NCBI RefSeq assembly: GCF_000002075.1
Contig: NW_004798121.1
Location: 229,569 to 293,568 of the forward strand
DNA from: Aplysia californica
Lineage: Eukaryota > Mollusca > Gastropoda > Aplysiida > Aplysiidae
Length of the DNA stretch: 64,000 nt
Direction of reading: 5' to 3'
This document shows, piece after piece, positions 20,396-30,988 of this stretch. Within the stretch, counting starts at the first letter, position 1. The number at the start of each line of letters is the position of its first letter. The notes beneath the pieces are model-generated. The model had not been told where the DNA came from. It did not search any database and was given only the letters and a program-made list of their open reading frames with translations. Both the position numbers and the translations under genes were made by a program.

Positions 20396-22459
20396 GCTCT
20401 CTCACACTCTCTCTTTCATACACAAACACCCACACACAACACAGACAAACATACACTCACAGACTACTTCTAATGGCATGTAATATAGACAGATCACCTG
20501 TGAACACATACAGAGGGACTGCATGTCAAGATGTTGGAAGATTTTTATAGCCACTTCCCGAGGTACTGTGGTGTCAAAAAATGGTATCTCATTTATCTCA
20601 TCCTGTGAAAAGCAAAACAATCATTGAGTTATATAACAAATATATAGTTCTAATGTGCTTGATGTATTTTCCACATCATTAAATTTTAAGTACTTTTTCA
20701 CAGTACATTAATATATCATTTTACGACATTCGTAAAAATATAAACCTAATAGGGCAGAGGTACAAGACAGTATTTCGAGCTAGTCCAGACCATTGGTCCA
20801 ACCCAACCATTTAAATCCCTAAATTCAAGCAATTATAAAGTGATTAGCTGTTGTTCAAGAGAATTATTTTTGGTGAGATTTAACAGATATGGACCTCCTT
20901 TTATATTTTTACCATTAGTATGATAACTGTGTCACTTATCAATATTTGCTATACAGTCAAACCCCGTTATATAACCACCAACCTTGAGACAGGCATGAAG
21001 TTGGCAGTACAGCCAGGGCTGGCGGTATACCTAGATCGTTACCAATTGCCATCTTGACCAACTCAGTGGCTGACTGGTGGTAAAGACTAGACAAACTATG
21101 GTCAGTCTAAATCTGTCTTGCGCAATTGCCATGCATAGTAGGAGAAAACGAGTAGAAACCAATGTATACCAGCTCCATTTGAATTTTATGTAAATTCCAA
21201 TAGAAAACTTCTGCTGGATCAGAAGCTAGGCAACAATGTCAAGGACCCTATATATATATAGAAGGGGTTTTTTTACTAACAAGACACTTGTCAGACCTCG
21301 GGCCGCCTCAAACCCTTCACACAGACTTAACTTAAAAGCTAGAGTCCTCAAAATGTAAAAGCCTCACAGGCATCTTATTCCAGCCTTTTGTTCATTGTGC
21401 TGATATCTGACGATGCCAGTTCCTCAGGCATTTCTCCAGACAACAAAATTAATTTCCGTTTTTTAAATATCGACCAAACCCTAAAGATATAGAATTTTCA
21501 TAATCAGCACAAACCATGAAGTCAACAACAAACGCTAGAAATAGACATAGCTTGCAGAGACATGTGTAGGAAAGATCAGATATCATGCAGCCATCAAATG
21601 GGTGCCATATGCGCCTAGTGCAGTTTGTACTTTACACTTCTCACTCTGATGGCCAACTCGCTGGGCAAATTTACATTAAAATTTATAAGGGCCGTACAAA
21701 TCAGACAGTTTGATGATGGCAGTGTAAAGACAGAAATAATATTTTTACATGCTTTCCTTTTCATACGTTATTATAGATATGAAAAGTCCGAAGTAAAGAA
21801 AATTTCATTGAAAGCGAAACTGAACTAGACTTCTATAAAAAACAAATTTTACCTACCAAGTCTGCAATGAAAATGTCCAATAATCGTTTCTCAGACGTTG
21901 ACTGCTGATTCTTCTCTGCATCATTATCTTTCCTCGTCAGCTTAGTCTTTTTCTCAGGCTGGTGTCCCGCCTTATTAGGCTTTGGAGAATCTGTCACAAA
22001 ATATTTCCTTTTGCAATATGTTAAATTAGGCCTGACTTTCACCCCTTTTGCTCTTTGAGGATCACTTTTCTTCCTTTTGGGAGCTTCATTAAGAAACTTT
22101 GTTAAGATTTGGAATGGATAATACTCGTGAGCATCAGCACCAGCAGAGGTGCTGTTATTGTTAGCTGCACTCTGAGAATTGAAATTGAAACCGTCACACG
22201 ATGCATCAGGACTGGAATCTCCGTCAATGTGCCCACTCTGATTTTGACTTGGTAATGAAGGAAAGGCATTTGTTTTAAATTCAAGATTTTGTGGCTTATC
22301 ATTACCAAGTTCAAACTGATAAAACTGCCCGCTGTTGTTGTCTGCGCTGAGGCCATCACTGTCAGTATCACCACCACCACTCTTCGTCTTTTGTTGTCCC
22401 AATTCTTTTTTCCATTGCTGGCGAAATTGTTCAAGATCGTTGGATCCTGAAGCAGCCAT
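8596..22459 (-). CDS. FBXW8: FBXW8, F-box/WD40 substrate receptor of the CUL7 E3 ligase, twelve exons
   Basis: Exons on the minus strand: 22459-21857, 20602-20498, 19071-18907, 18420-18332, 17223-17048, 16525-16320, 15736-15581, 14649-14545, 14073-13946, 13126-12950, 9873-9766 and 8737-8596. They join to 719 codons plus TGA with matching phases; human FBXW8 is ~598 aa. An N-terminal motif EQFRQQWKKEL matches the family start. Residues ~15-190 are polar, low-complexity and longer than in human. The F-box spans ~202-251 (IPFFDTTVPREVAIKIFQHL, then SRSWHSLANDELLW). The rest is the WD40 propeller, with AGYTSCNIRSWD, VDVWHNEEG, IRLYDLRAGH, KIVSGDEGGFVHVWDQRM and HPVQY/NVPYQ as in the family. FBXW8 links SKP1-CUL7-RBX1 to its substrates. 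The 935 bp gap lies inside intron 2; the protein alignment suggests no exon is lost there. Confidence 0.95.
9591..9627. repeat. (CT)n microsatellite
   Basis: CT-rich run in FBXW8 intron 11, about 140 bp from the exon at 9766. Confidence 0.9.
10318..10640 (-). mobile_element. SINE family 2 copy, interrupted
   Basis: The head and B box are at 10535-10640 (ATCTGTGATGTAGCGGGTAG and GAGTTTGATTCCAGAGTAGA on the minus strand) and the body at 10318-10412 (AGTATCTAGGTCTTTCTGCT, GGATTGGTCCTGACAGGG). About 120 bp of unrelated, partly CT-rich sequence lies between. FBXW8 intron 10. Confidence 0.6.
10927..12523. mobile_element. ~1.6 kb element with 20 bp terminal inverted repeats (FBXW8 intron 10)
   Basis: Left end CTGTCCTCAGAGAAAGTTGC and right end GCAAATTTCTCTGAGGACAG pair at 19 of 20 positions. 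Both ends carry AAAAGTTGC words just inside. There is no transposase-like frame inside, and no clear target duplication, so it would be non-autonomous. The interior holds C-rich tracts (11330-11342, 11883-11895) and a GC-rich patch at 12180-12300. Confidence 0.5.
12183..12237. repeat. GC-rich inverted repeat
   Basis: CGCCCGACTCGT (12183-12194) and ACGAGTCGGGCG (12226-12237) are perfect 12 bp arms around 31 nt, next to a GC-rich run up to 12300. It lies within the 1.6 kb inverted-repeat element. Confidence 0.5.
12672..12935 (+). repeat. Rep-A, full copy plus adjacent 3' fragment (FBXW8 intron 10)
   Basis: A complete copy at 12672-12845 (GTTGGCAGGTGCTCTGGTGT to CATAAAACTTTTACAAAAAC) is followed by a second Rep-A end at 12866-12932 (TCTAATCTTCAGCACTTATA). 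A 5' fragment also lies at ~12575-12612. This suggests repeated insertion into Rep-A or tandem copies. Confidence 0.65.
14822..15006. mobile_element. MITE with TTAAACC ends, diverged copy
   Basis: Right end GGTTTAGGCAGACTCCAAAG is clear; interior has TTTCTTTGGTTTAGCCGAG as in copy 3; left end is eroded. FBXW8 intron 7. Confidence 0.4.
15296..15502 (+). mobile_element. SINE family 1, 5'-truncated copy with (ATT)n tail
   Basis: Only the 3' half is present: TTTGCACGATATACTTTCCG, then AGCCGAGAATGTTTCTGAGT, matching the body of the copy at 938. It runs into a (TTA)n tract at 15450-15502. FBXW8 intron 7. Confidence 0.6.
15775..15905 (-). mobile_element. Possible tRNA-headed SINE fragment
   Basis: Minus strand reads GCTCAGTTGGGATAGGGGTC (A box like) and, ~25 bp on, AAGGGTTCAAGTTGCCC (B box like), then a body of unknown origin. 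No second copy was found in the window, so the call is weak. Confidence 0.3.
17316..17369. repeat. Short perfect hairpin (13 bp arms)
   Basis: GCCTCTCTATAAC and GTTATAGAGAGGC are perfect inverted repeats around a 28 nt loop. A third GTCGTTATAT word follows at 17439. It probably is the end of a TACAGTG/CGTTATA-type element. Confidence 0.5.
17445..17535 (-). repeat. Rep-A, 5' fragment, inverted (FBXW8 intron 4)
   Basis: Minus strand reads GTGGGTGATTGGCTGATGCT, TTGGGTTTCTTCTCCTTTCC, ATCTATCGTCCTATCTCTCC, then stops before the usual 3' half. Confidence 0.55.
18088..18287. mobile_element. MITE with TTAAACC inverted ends, copy 1 (FBXW8 intron 3/4)
   Basis: Left end TACAGTGGAGTTCTCTTAAA (CCGAA); right end inverted TGCAGGGAAGTACACTTAAA (CC). 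~200 bp, non-coding. It ends ~45 bp from the FBXW8 exon 18332-18420. Confidence 0.55.
19427..20361. other. Assembly gap (935 N)
   Basis: Run of N inside FBXW8 intron 2, bordered on the right by a CT repeat. Long apparent frames through it are artefacts. Confidence 1.
20362..20412. repeat. CT-rich tract at a gap edge
   Basis: CT repeat with CTCG interruptions starts at the first base after the N run, so the gap probably arose in this repeat. Confidence 0.9.
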
Positions 22460-23139
22460 TTTTGCTGACAAAAACTAGATATCTAGATCTAGATCTACCT
22501 GAACGACATATTCTATTCTAACAATTAGGCAAAGCTTCAATACTAGTGGCATCTACGGTTTGTATTTTAGTGCAAGCCTAGGGGTATTAGGGTAAAAGTG
22601 AAGAGAAGACCAGAGAGGGCTGGGTCGTATTGTTGATGATTGGCAAGAGCAACTAAAAACGAGAGTAATCCCCCGTTATTTTATTTGTAAAACATGGAAT
22701 TAACTACGGATTTTGATACGCACGGAACGAAATATCAGAAAATAGCAACAAAATTGATGAACGGACCGACAAGCATCTTCGGCAGCCTGCATATTATAAA
22801 TACAGCACTGGGCAAGTCAGCCTACTCCCCCTGCCTCAAGTTCACCAAGATATAGATCTAGATCTAGAGCCTACTAAGCATTTTAGGTATTAAAACCAGT
22901 TTTTCATAATATCCCCACCTGACCGTGACAATCGATTACTTGATCTTACACCCTTTTTCTTTCACTTTCACTAAACTACTAAACTACTCATTTATGTAAC
23001 ACCATAAAATACAATGTAATAAAACAAAGCCAGGACCTAGACGTTCAGAGGGTAGAACATAATATATAGTAGTATAGGCCAGGACTATTGCAACCATTCC
23101 ATGGGCCATAGCCTATATTAATGTAGGCTATATATAATA

Positions 23140-23665
23140 TGACGTACCTAATGACGGCTAGACTATTATTATTAAGCCTGCTGCTAGACTCTAGACTGGC
23201 AGGCTAGCCATACTTTCCTTCCTCCTTCCAAACTATATTGTAAGGAAGAGGAGACGGCTAGACAGCTAATGATGGCTAGACTGACAAACAGCCAAAAATA
23301 GCCTACTGAATTGTAAATGTGCCTTACTGACAGTGCATGTATTTTAAACCTCTGATTACTCATACTCATAGATATGAATGCGACCTGTGTACCCAACAGT
23401 CAGGTTTCTAATTGGGCTTAAAATAAGCATGGCTAGACTGCTTGGCTAGCCGTACTTAATAATGATGACTGAATTATAAATAAAGTTTTAGTTTGCGATA
23501 TCAGAAGTATTTGTCTATTTCAGACGAAAGCAAAAAGATGCCTAATTACTGGAAAATTTTATGCCTGAATTAATTACTAATCTATGAGACCTGTGCACTC
23601 AACAGGTTTTGGTCAATAGGGCCTAAACCTAGATCTATGTACGGGTAGCCATTTCGTAAATTAAT
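23140..23665 (-). repeat. Palindrome-and-spacer array, inverted, FBXW8-SIRT4 intergenic
   Basis: The same family as 1261-1900 on the other strand: ATGGCTAGACTG, GGCTAGCCGTACTTAA and two spacers (23285-23435 and 23460-23650) carrying TGAATTGTAAA, GTGCCTTACTGACAGTGCAT, AAGTATTTGTCTATTTCAGA and TTGGTCAATAGGGCC. It sits about 0.7 kb upstream of the FBXW8 start codon. Confidence 0.7.
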
Positions 23666-24006
23666 AGTATAATTAAATACTTTCTCTGTCATTATCTATA
23701 GACTTTAGAGTAGAGCTTTAGGGTAGGGGTCTACTATAAATAATGGGAGAGAAGAAGTTGGTCCTGGCTGGTCTGTGACTGTGGGGAGAAACCAGACTGA
23801 AATAATTTGTCATAGTAAAGAAGGCCTTAAGACTATACTATCATTATCATGATGTAAATACTGTGACACATATATATTTAAATTTAAATAAAAATTATAA
23901 TATGTAGCGATCATTTCTATAGGGCCCACTCCCGTGTGAACACAGCTCTAGGCGCTTTATACATAAAATATAAATATAATGCATGCCATATATATACAAA
24001 AACAAT

Positions 24007-24009
<3 letters not shown>

Positions 24010-24058
<49 letters not shown>
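24010..24058. repeat. (CA)n microsatellite
   Basis: About 24 uninterrupted CA units between FBXW8 and SIRT4. Confidence 0.95.
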
Positions 24059-24065
<7 letters not shown>

Positions 24066-24590
24066 CATAAATGATACCTACCACCATGCACATGCTTACA
24101 CATCGTTACGAAATGAGCACATAAATAGAACATAACATTGTACTGAATATGAATCTACTGTAATAAAAATGATTTATTAAATGTGCTCAAGAATTGAAAT
24201 TCAAGTCTAGTCTAGAGCCAGGTTTAGTAGTAAGCTTCAGTCTAAGAAGAGAATCTAGAGCTATTATTCTGATCTTATTAGCTTTTATACACTTAGTTGA
24301 GAAGTTTTTAAATCATGTGTATTATGAATGCTGGATTTGTAGTTGGATTTGCTATGAGTCATGGTCTGGAACTTAGTCATCTGGATGTCATGTTGACACA
24401 TTCTTTGCTTTGCATTCCTTTCAGTTTTAGAGTTGAAGTTGAACTACCAGTCTGCTGAGTCAACCAGCATCATTGTTTGTGGTTGGGCTCCTCATTGACA
24501 TTGAAACAGGCAAGTTAATGGGAGTCACATTTTCAAAGACAGCTTAAACTGGCAAGGTGAATACTTCAATACACGTAAATTTAACGAAAA

Positions 24591-27500
24591 ATGGGATTAA
24601 TTGCCCACCAATTTACCAAAAGACATTGTGTACTGACTTGTTGGCAGATATATCATAGCTGTGCTAAGATAAGAAACTTCCACAAATCCTCAGACAGTTT
24701 ATGCTCAGTCGGTGTAGCAAACAAATTCGTACCTGAATGTAGGAACGTCTCAGAAGTGGACCTGCAAAATTTGCAAGAGTTTCTGAATACACACAGGAAT
24801 CTGTTCATTCTAACAGGAGCAGGAATTTCAACTGAAAGTGGTATACCAGATTACAGGTCGGAAGGAGTGGGGCTTTATGCAACCAGTACCACTCGACCCG
24901 TACAATATGCAGATTTTCTCAAAAGTGCAGATATTCGAAAGCGGTATTGGGCTCGAAACTATGTCGGCTGGCCAAGATTTTCTTCCTTCCAACCAAATGC
25001 GGCTCATTACATTCTCAGTGATTGGGAGAGGAAGGGGCGAGTGCATTGGTTGGTGACACAAAACGTTGATGCCCTTCACTTCAAAGCCGGATCGCAGCAT
25101 GTGACTGAACTCCACGGCAGCGCTCATCGTGTTGTCTGTCTCTCTTGCTCGTTGAAACTCTCCAGACACTCTATGCAGAAGATGATCAAGGATCAAAATC
25201 CTGGATGGGTTGCTGAGGCGGATGCTGTCCGGCCTGATGGTGATGTGAACCTCGAGTCAGAGAAAGTCAAAAGTTTTCAGGTGAGCCTTGGTATTTTATT
25301 TTAAGCTGCTGCTGTCTTAGACACCTGCTTAAGTGCTGAAACCTGAATTATAATGTGGGAACTGTACGGAATAAACATTCTACGTGTGAATTTAAGCATT
25401 TTTGGTCTTATTGGAGACTGATAATGTTAAATTTAGAGGCCCCTCTTCCTCGAGTGTTGAAAGGAGTGCTAAACTTCTAAACAACTTGGCTGCAGGATTG
25501 GTGATTTTTTTATTTTTTTTAAGCAACTGCAATTTTAGAAAGCCTTTTTAATCTGCTATATCAGTGAATTATGGCTACAGACAAAAAATGAAGAAAATGT
25601 CAGTCTAAAAGGAAGGGGGGGGGGGGGGGTAATTATGCATAGATAAACTTGCATTTTATTTTTATTACAGTGTGTGTGTGAGCACACGCTTGTGTTTGTC
25701 TGAAAAAGAAAAAGAAAATGCTAATTTCAATTATGAAAAAAAAGTAAATTGAATACTGTATTATTTTACTACTTACAGTGACAGGGGGGGAAAGCACACT
25801 TCTAAGCAATTTTAGTCTACTAAACCTTATATCTGTTTTATAAAACCAAGGAAAGGAATTCTGAATGTTTAAAGATGTAAAAACAGAAAACATTTTTTTA
25901 AAGTGATTTAAATCACTGAGTTTTATTTTTAAAATCAAGTTGATTTAAATTTTAAAAAATCAACTGATTTAAATCGACCCGATTTAAATCAACCCAACCC
26001 TGGTTTTCAAGTATGAAAAAAAAGTAAATTGAGAACTGTATTATTTTACAGTGACAGGGGGGAAAGCAGACTTTTAAGCATGATTATATTAGTCTACTAA
26101 ACCTTATATCCGTTTAAAATGAAACCAAGGAAAGGAATTCTGAAAGTTTAAATATGTAAAAACTGAATACAGTTTTTTGAAAAGTGATTTAAATCACTGA
26201 TTTTTATTTTAAAAATCAAATTGATTAAAAAAAATTTTTAATCAACTGATTTAAATCAACCCAGCTCTGATTTCAATTATGGAAAAAAAAGTAAATTGAA
26301 TACTGTATTATTTTACAGTGAAAAGGGGGGAAATCAGACTTTTAAGCATGATTATATTAGTCTACTAAACCTTATATCTGTTTTATGAAACCAAGGAAAG
26401 GAATTCTGAATGTTGAAATGTGTAAAAACCTAATAAAAATAAAAAAATTTTAAAGTGATTTAAATCACTGATTTTTATTTTAAAAATCAAGTTGATTTAA
26501 ATAAAAAAAATCAACTGATTTAAATCAACTCAACCCTGCTTGGCTGTTCAACGTAATGCAAATTAGTTGAACCATCCAATCTTGTGTGTGCGTATGATAG
26601 TTTTACTTGTTGCTTTTTTTGTTTCTATTGTATTAACAAAGCTCCATTTCATGATTTTAGATTTGGGAAGTTTTTTTAATGCAATGTGATATTATGAAAA
26701 AAAAGCAATGTAAGTCCGCAAATTTATGGTGAGGATAATTTTGATTTTGTCAGTTGGTTTCTTTGGAGAGTGTGAAATGAATACCATTATCACTTTGTCC
26801 TCTTACAAATGTATACCTTTGCCACATTATTCAATGTAATGTTCTTTTCCAAGTCTCCCAGTGGGTGGGTGGCGGGTGCTCTTGTGTAGTCTGCTATTTC
26901 TTTCCTATTCAAACATCTATTGTCCTTCTCTCCCCTCCTTCTTTTCTGTGTTTGTTACTCTCTTGTAACACCTCTAATCTTTGGCACTTATATGACCTTA
27001 TGTGTTCTGTTAGTGCCATAAAACTCTTACAGTATTCAAACTGAGTCACCCAAATAGTTCTGTATAAATTTGTGCGATCAATGCTCCAATGGGGGCACAA
27101 ATAAAATTTTGAAAGGTATCTTTATCAGTTTCTCGCACTATGCCAGACCAGACTAGACTCTTGGTTGACATGTCATATGGACAGGAAAGTGTAAGCAGAA
27201 GAAAAGTCGTATGTGGCACCGACAAAAGGTGCCACCTCTCTGCCATTGAGGTAATGATATAATGATATCATGTAATATATATATGTTGTGGCACTCATTG
27301 ATGTACCTAAAAAAAAGGAGATTACTCTCTATGGTGGCACCCCATTAGTTGACCAGGGTCAAGTTGTATCCCTTTTGATGAAACGGCAACATGTCCCTGA
27401 CTCTATTGCTCACAATCACATGCGCTTTTTGGGCCAGTTTAAACTTCTTCCTACGTAATAAAGAAATAATGCATTATAGTGTGGAGATAGCTAGCATAAT

Positions 27501-30500
27501 AAGCTGAGCGCCAGGTGACAAAGTGCAAAGTTAGAGTTGATCCAGGAATTTGGATTTCTGAAATTGTTGGGATTTCGTGGACTGCTTAATATAAGATGTA
27601 ACAGACAGTATGATTAGTAAATTTTGAGATCTCGTGGGTACTTTTCCACAAGTTTCATATAGATTCTTTTTTTTTTTTTGCGATGTCTGTTGCCATCTCT
27701 TGAGAGGGGGAAAAAAATTTAAGTTCCCTAAGTTCATCCTCTTGACTAGTCTCTTTATCTCTTTCAATTCAACTTTAAGTTCTTACCTAATGCTGTTCGG
27801 CACTCAAAGGGTACGGAGGCAAACTTTAGAGGTGGTCTTCAATGGATAGAGTAACCAATGAAAGTAAAACTTGCTGCAGAAAATCCAGAGTTCAGAATGG
27901 ATTTGAACCATTTGAACTGGGGTTATTGTCATCTTCATAATCCGGGTCTCGTACTTGCTTTTCTGACTCAGTGCTTTGATAAAAAGCTTTTTTGCCAATT
28001 TCAGTCTTTTGAAGATGCAATCAAAATGTCCAAGATAGGCACCCATTGTCGAGGAAAAAAATGGTTGTGTTAGACAAGTAAAAGTAAAGGGTCGAAATAG
28101 TAAGTGGTCTTTTGTGTCGTGGACAGATGGCCATAAGCAGGTTCGACTGTATATCGTTACAGATATTTTCTATTTGTTTTAGTAAGGTTTTACTGCGCTT
28201 GCAACTGCATAAGGTCATATGACGGCCAAGTAGTGGATATCAACAGAGAAGTCCAAACGGAGAATCGCGCTTACTCTGGTCACCCCTCTAGCCTCAACAG
28301 CTCAAAGTCTGCTTCGACTATCAAGGCATCCCGGAAATAGCTGTTCACAGGAGAGTGACAAACATATATATAAAAGAAGTGGAGGAAAAGTGATGCTAGT
28401 AAGGATGAGGAAATAAAAAGCAGCTGTTCCCCCGCCCTATGTTGTTTGGGCACAGTATGAGCATGACATTGATAAAGCAGCCCATTTTCAATTCTATGTT
28501 AATATACCCCCTTTGGGAATGGCCTTATCTTATATTGCTAGAATGTACATATACAAAGTAAAGCTATCTTTTATTGCTTTTGCAGGTCCCTCCGTGTCCC
28601 AGCTGCGGGGGTGTCTTGAAGCCAGAGATTACATTTTTTGGAGATAACGTGCCCAAGGATACTGTACATTTTGTGCTGGACAAGATGTTTAAATCAGACG
28701 CCCTGCTTGTGATTGGATCTTCATTAGAGGTGTGTCATATTGACCTAATTAATACTTTTCAGGGGGGGGGGGGATATTTTTGTTAAGAGTGTTCGAGTCC
28801 AGTATTTTGGACTCAAGTCCGAATATTTAGTAAACTGCAGTGAGTACTCGACGACTTGAATCAGCTTCTTTTTTTTTTTGACAGTCCCAATCTATAATCA
28901 TAGCTTTGGTTCATTCTGACTATTGCTTTTATATATTTTATGTTCAAGTGTGTATTATTCAGTTCCTACTTTTTATTTGAATATGAAATACTCATCAAAA
29001 GAGTAAGCCTGCTTAGTTTAACTACAGTATGGCCTCTTTGGTGTATTTTAAGTTACATTCAAGACAATAAAAGTTCAAGAAAAATGAATTTGTACCAGGG
29101 TTGTTCACGTTGAAACTCAGCAAGATATCAACTATCATTACTGAGCTAACAGTGTAAACTTTTTAATAAGTAAAAAGTACCTTGCTTTGGGTTTACATAA
29201 AGAAGAAACAGCATAGAAGTTTTTAAAAGACAGAACTAAACACCTTTTTGTAGAATCACCAGGTAACAAAAAATGAGGAAAAATCTTTTTTTTCATGTGC
29301 TCTTGTTCAATATAAATTTTGCAATAACAGCGCTTTGTACAGATTTTGAGTGCTTAATCTCTCAACAGGTGTGGTATTTGCCTGTCAACTCAGAGGTCCA
29401 GAGTTTGGTCCTCAGTAGCATCAGGGTTTTTCCATCTCATATTTTCTACACACTGTGATCCTTTGGTTGATAGCATGGGCAAAAGAATGTGAAAATCAGG
29501 AGGTTGAAAAGTGCACAAGAAGTTGAACAGATGAGCAGGCAGCCATTGCTGGTGAAGAATGTGATCAGTATCATCAGGAAAGGGTTCAGCTGTCATTACA
29601 AAATAGTCATAGTTAATGAAAACTACATTCTCATGATTGGAGTTTGTGGTTGTTTTCTCTTATGTTTTTGCGAAAAAATACTTTAGAGTTGTAGTGCTAT
29701 GATGTGCACAGTTGAACAGTTCACCAATGTCAAGTGAAGACTTGAAGACTCAAGGTTAAAAGAACTGAAAGAAACATGTTTGCTTAAGTAAGATATGTTC
29801 GAGAAAAAATACAGAGTGAGTCCGCTTAAACCGAGTGCTATTAATTAAAAAAACAGCAGTAATAATAATTAATAATAATTGCATTTATATAGCGCATATC
29901 CATGCTCAAGAGCATGCTCTATGCGCTTTACAAGTATTATTACCCCCAGCAGACCCTCTGAGAACACACAGAAACATTCTCAGCTTCCGCGAAAGCATAC
30001 AGTGCAAGCTGCGGATTTCATGTGCTCAAACACTATCAGACTGACAAGATCGTTCACTGTCTATAGGCGGGTACCCATTTCCACCTGGGTGAAGTGAGGA
30101 AAATTTGTGCAAAGTGCCTTTCCCAAGGACACTACGTCGGGCCCCTGACGGGATTCAAACCCACGACCTTACAGTTGCGAGTCCGAGAGCCTAACCAGTA
30201 GGCCACCGACGCCACAGTAAACCAAAAGAAAATGAAATCTCCAATTTAAAAAAAATTCTATTTGAGAAACCTTTGTAAACTAAAAACTCGGCTAAACCGA
30301 AGAAAATCCGGCTGTCCTGCATGTTTTGATTTAAGCAGACTCCAATGTATTTTTGCTTATATCAGAATATTGTTATTAATGGGATGTATGTGTTTTTCCC
30401 CAGGTCTACTCTGGTTTCCGATTCATCAACAGAGCTAGCAGTCATGGTATGGAGATTGCTATTCTGAATATCGGCGGCACACGGGGCGACAAGCATGCCA

Positions 30501-30553
30501 CCATCAAAGTCAGTGGGAGAATCGGAGATGTGTTACAACAGCTCACAGTGTAA
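24591..30553 (+). CDS. SIRT4: SIRT4, mitochondrial NAD-dependent sirtuin, three exons
   Basis: Exons 24591-25280, 28586-28729 and 30404-30553 join, all phase 0, to 327 codons plus TAA (human 314 aa). Residues 1-45 are basic with few acids, fitting a mitochondrial targeting signal. The Rossmann signature GAGISTESGIPDYRS is at 76-90, TQNVDALH at 156-163, the catalytic histidine of TELHG at 175, and the four zinc cysteines at 183, 186, 234 and 237. The class II (SIRT4-type) blocks RYWARNYVGWPRFSS and FFGDNVPKD, and the closing segment VYSGFRFI...ILNIGGTR, are intact. SIRT4 is known to act as an ADP-ribosyltransferase, lipoamidase and deacylase on mitochondrial metabolic enzymes. The start is the first ATG in frame; an untranslated upstream exon is possible (acceptor-like TTCCTTTCAG ending at 24424). 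Intron 1 holds a 270 bp tandem array; intron 2 holds a SINE nested in a MITE. Confidence 0.97.
25725..26541 (+). repeat. Tandem array, three ~270 bp units (SIRT4 intron 1)
   Basis: Units start at 25725, 26005 and 26271 with TTTCAATTATGAAAAA-type sequence, carry TAGTCTACTAAACCTTATAT and AACCAAGGAAAGGAATTCTG, and end in several GATTTAAATC palindromes and AACCCAACCCTG. The units are about 90% alike by eye. Confidence 0.85.
26862..27033 (+). repeat. Rep-A, full copy (SIRT4 intron 1)
   Basis: Complete order from GGGTGGGTGGCGGGTGCTCT to AGTGCCATAAAACTCTTAC with few gaps. Confidence 0.7.
28173..28526 (-). repeat. Rep-B copy (SIRT4 intron 1)
   Basis: A ~355 bp repeat whose right end on the minus strand (CATATGACCTTATGCAGTTG, CAAGCGCAGTAAAACCTTAC) matches the Rep-A end. 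The rest is unrelated to Rep-A: CCATTCCCAAAGGGGGTATA, TGCTTTATCAATGTCATGCT, CCGGGATGCCTTGATAGTCG and AGCAGACTTTGAGCTGTTGA. Copies at 40382 and 49139 are colinear. Confidence 0.75.
29812..30350. mobile_element. MITE with TTAAACC ends, copy 3, split by a SINE
   Basis: Left end at 29812 (ACAGAGTGAGTCCGCTTAAA) and right end at ~30325-30350 (TTTAAGCAGACTCCAATGTA). Between them lies the family 1 SINE at 29861-30214, so the SINE is younger than the MITE. Confidence 0.55.
29861..30214 (-). mobile_element. SINE family 1, full-length inverted copy in SIRT4 intron 2
   Basis: Read on the minus strand it starts TGGCGTCGGTGGCCTACTGG, keeps the B box GGGTTTGAATCC, the GGTACCCG and TTTCTGTGTGTTCTC words, and ends in GCGCTATATAAATGCAATTA. 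That 3' end (ATTTATATAGCGC ... TATGCGCTTTAC on the plus strand) is a tail shared by other repeats here. It splits a TTAAACCGA-ended MITE. Confidence 0.85.
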
Positions 30554-30982
30554 TGAATTTCTTTAATGTATTTATGAATGTTTCTGCAATAAGTTTGCTC
30601 ATAATGCGTGTCAAGGGTTTCTCTTAAAACAGCTTTTCCAGAGATCAGGAAACACTGTTTAACGTTACTACTACTTGTTGTTACTTCTCTGCTAGAACGG
30701 GTGTCATTGGCCACAGCCGAAGCAGAAGTATCTTAACCCTTATTTCTTCAGTGTCACTAAAAATATATTCTTCATCTTCGAGCCCCGTAAAACCTTACTA
30801 AAACTTTTAAAAACTAAGCAGATGCATTGATCAGACATTGATGGACGAAATATTGTTATTGTTACCTGTTGTTACATGTTCTCAGACAAAGATGGAATAC
30901 ATTTTGGCTTAGTTAATCAGTATGGCTGTGATACTCTTGAGTGAGAGAATCGTACATTTATTGTTGGAATATTTATCTCGAT

Positions 30983-30988
30983 AATAAA
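30983..30988 (+). promoter_or_regulatory. Polyadenylation signal of SIRT4
   Basis: AATAAA about 430 bp after the SIRT4 stop, within an AT-rich 3' UTR that shows no other feature. This is the first canonical hexamer downstream of the stop. Confidence 0.6.

Larger units (their letters stand above)
22460..24590. other. FBXW8-SIRT4 divergent promoter region
   Basis: 2.1 kb between the two start codons. It holds AGATCT clusters near the FBXW8 start, the inverted palindrome array (23140-23665), a fragment with the TAGGCGCTTTATA-type SINE tail at 23900-23960, and (CA)n. No TATA box is obvious at either start. Confidence 0.5.

Noticed and set aside
19054-20550. Very long open frames across the N run at 19427-20361, and similar ones across 60865-61755
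   Set aside because: They are open only because N codons are not stops; the flanking residues are intron sequence and simple repeats.
22460-22471. FBXW8 start four codons upstream of 22459
   Set aside because: That codon is TTG; the first true ATG in frame is at 22459 and gives the family-like N-terminus.
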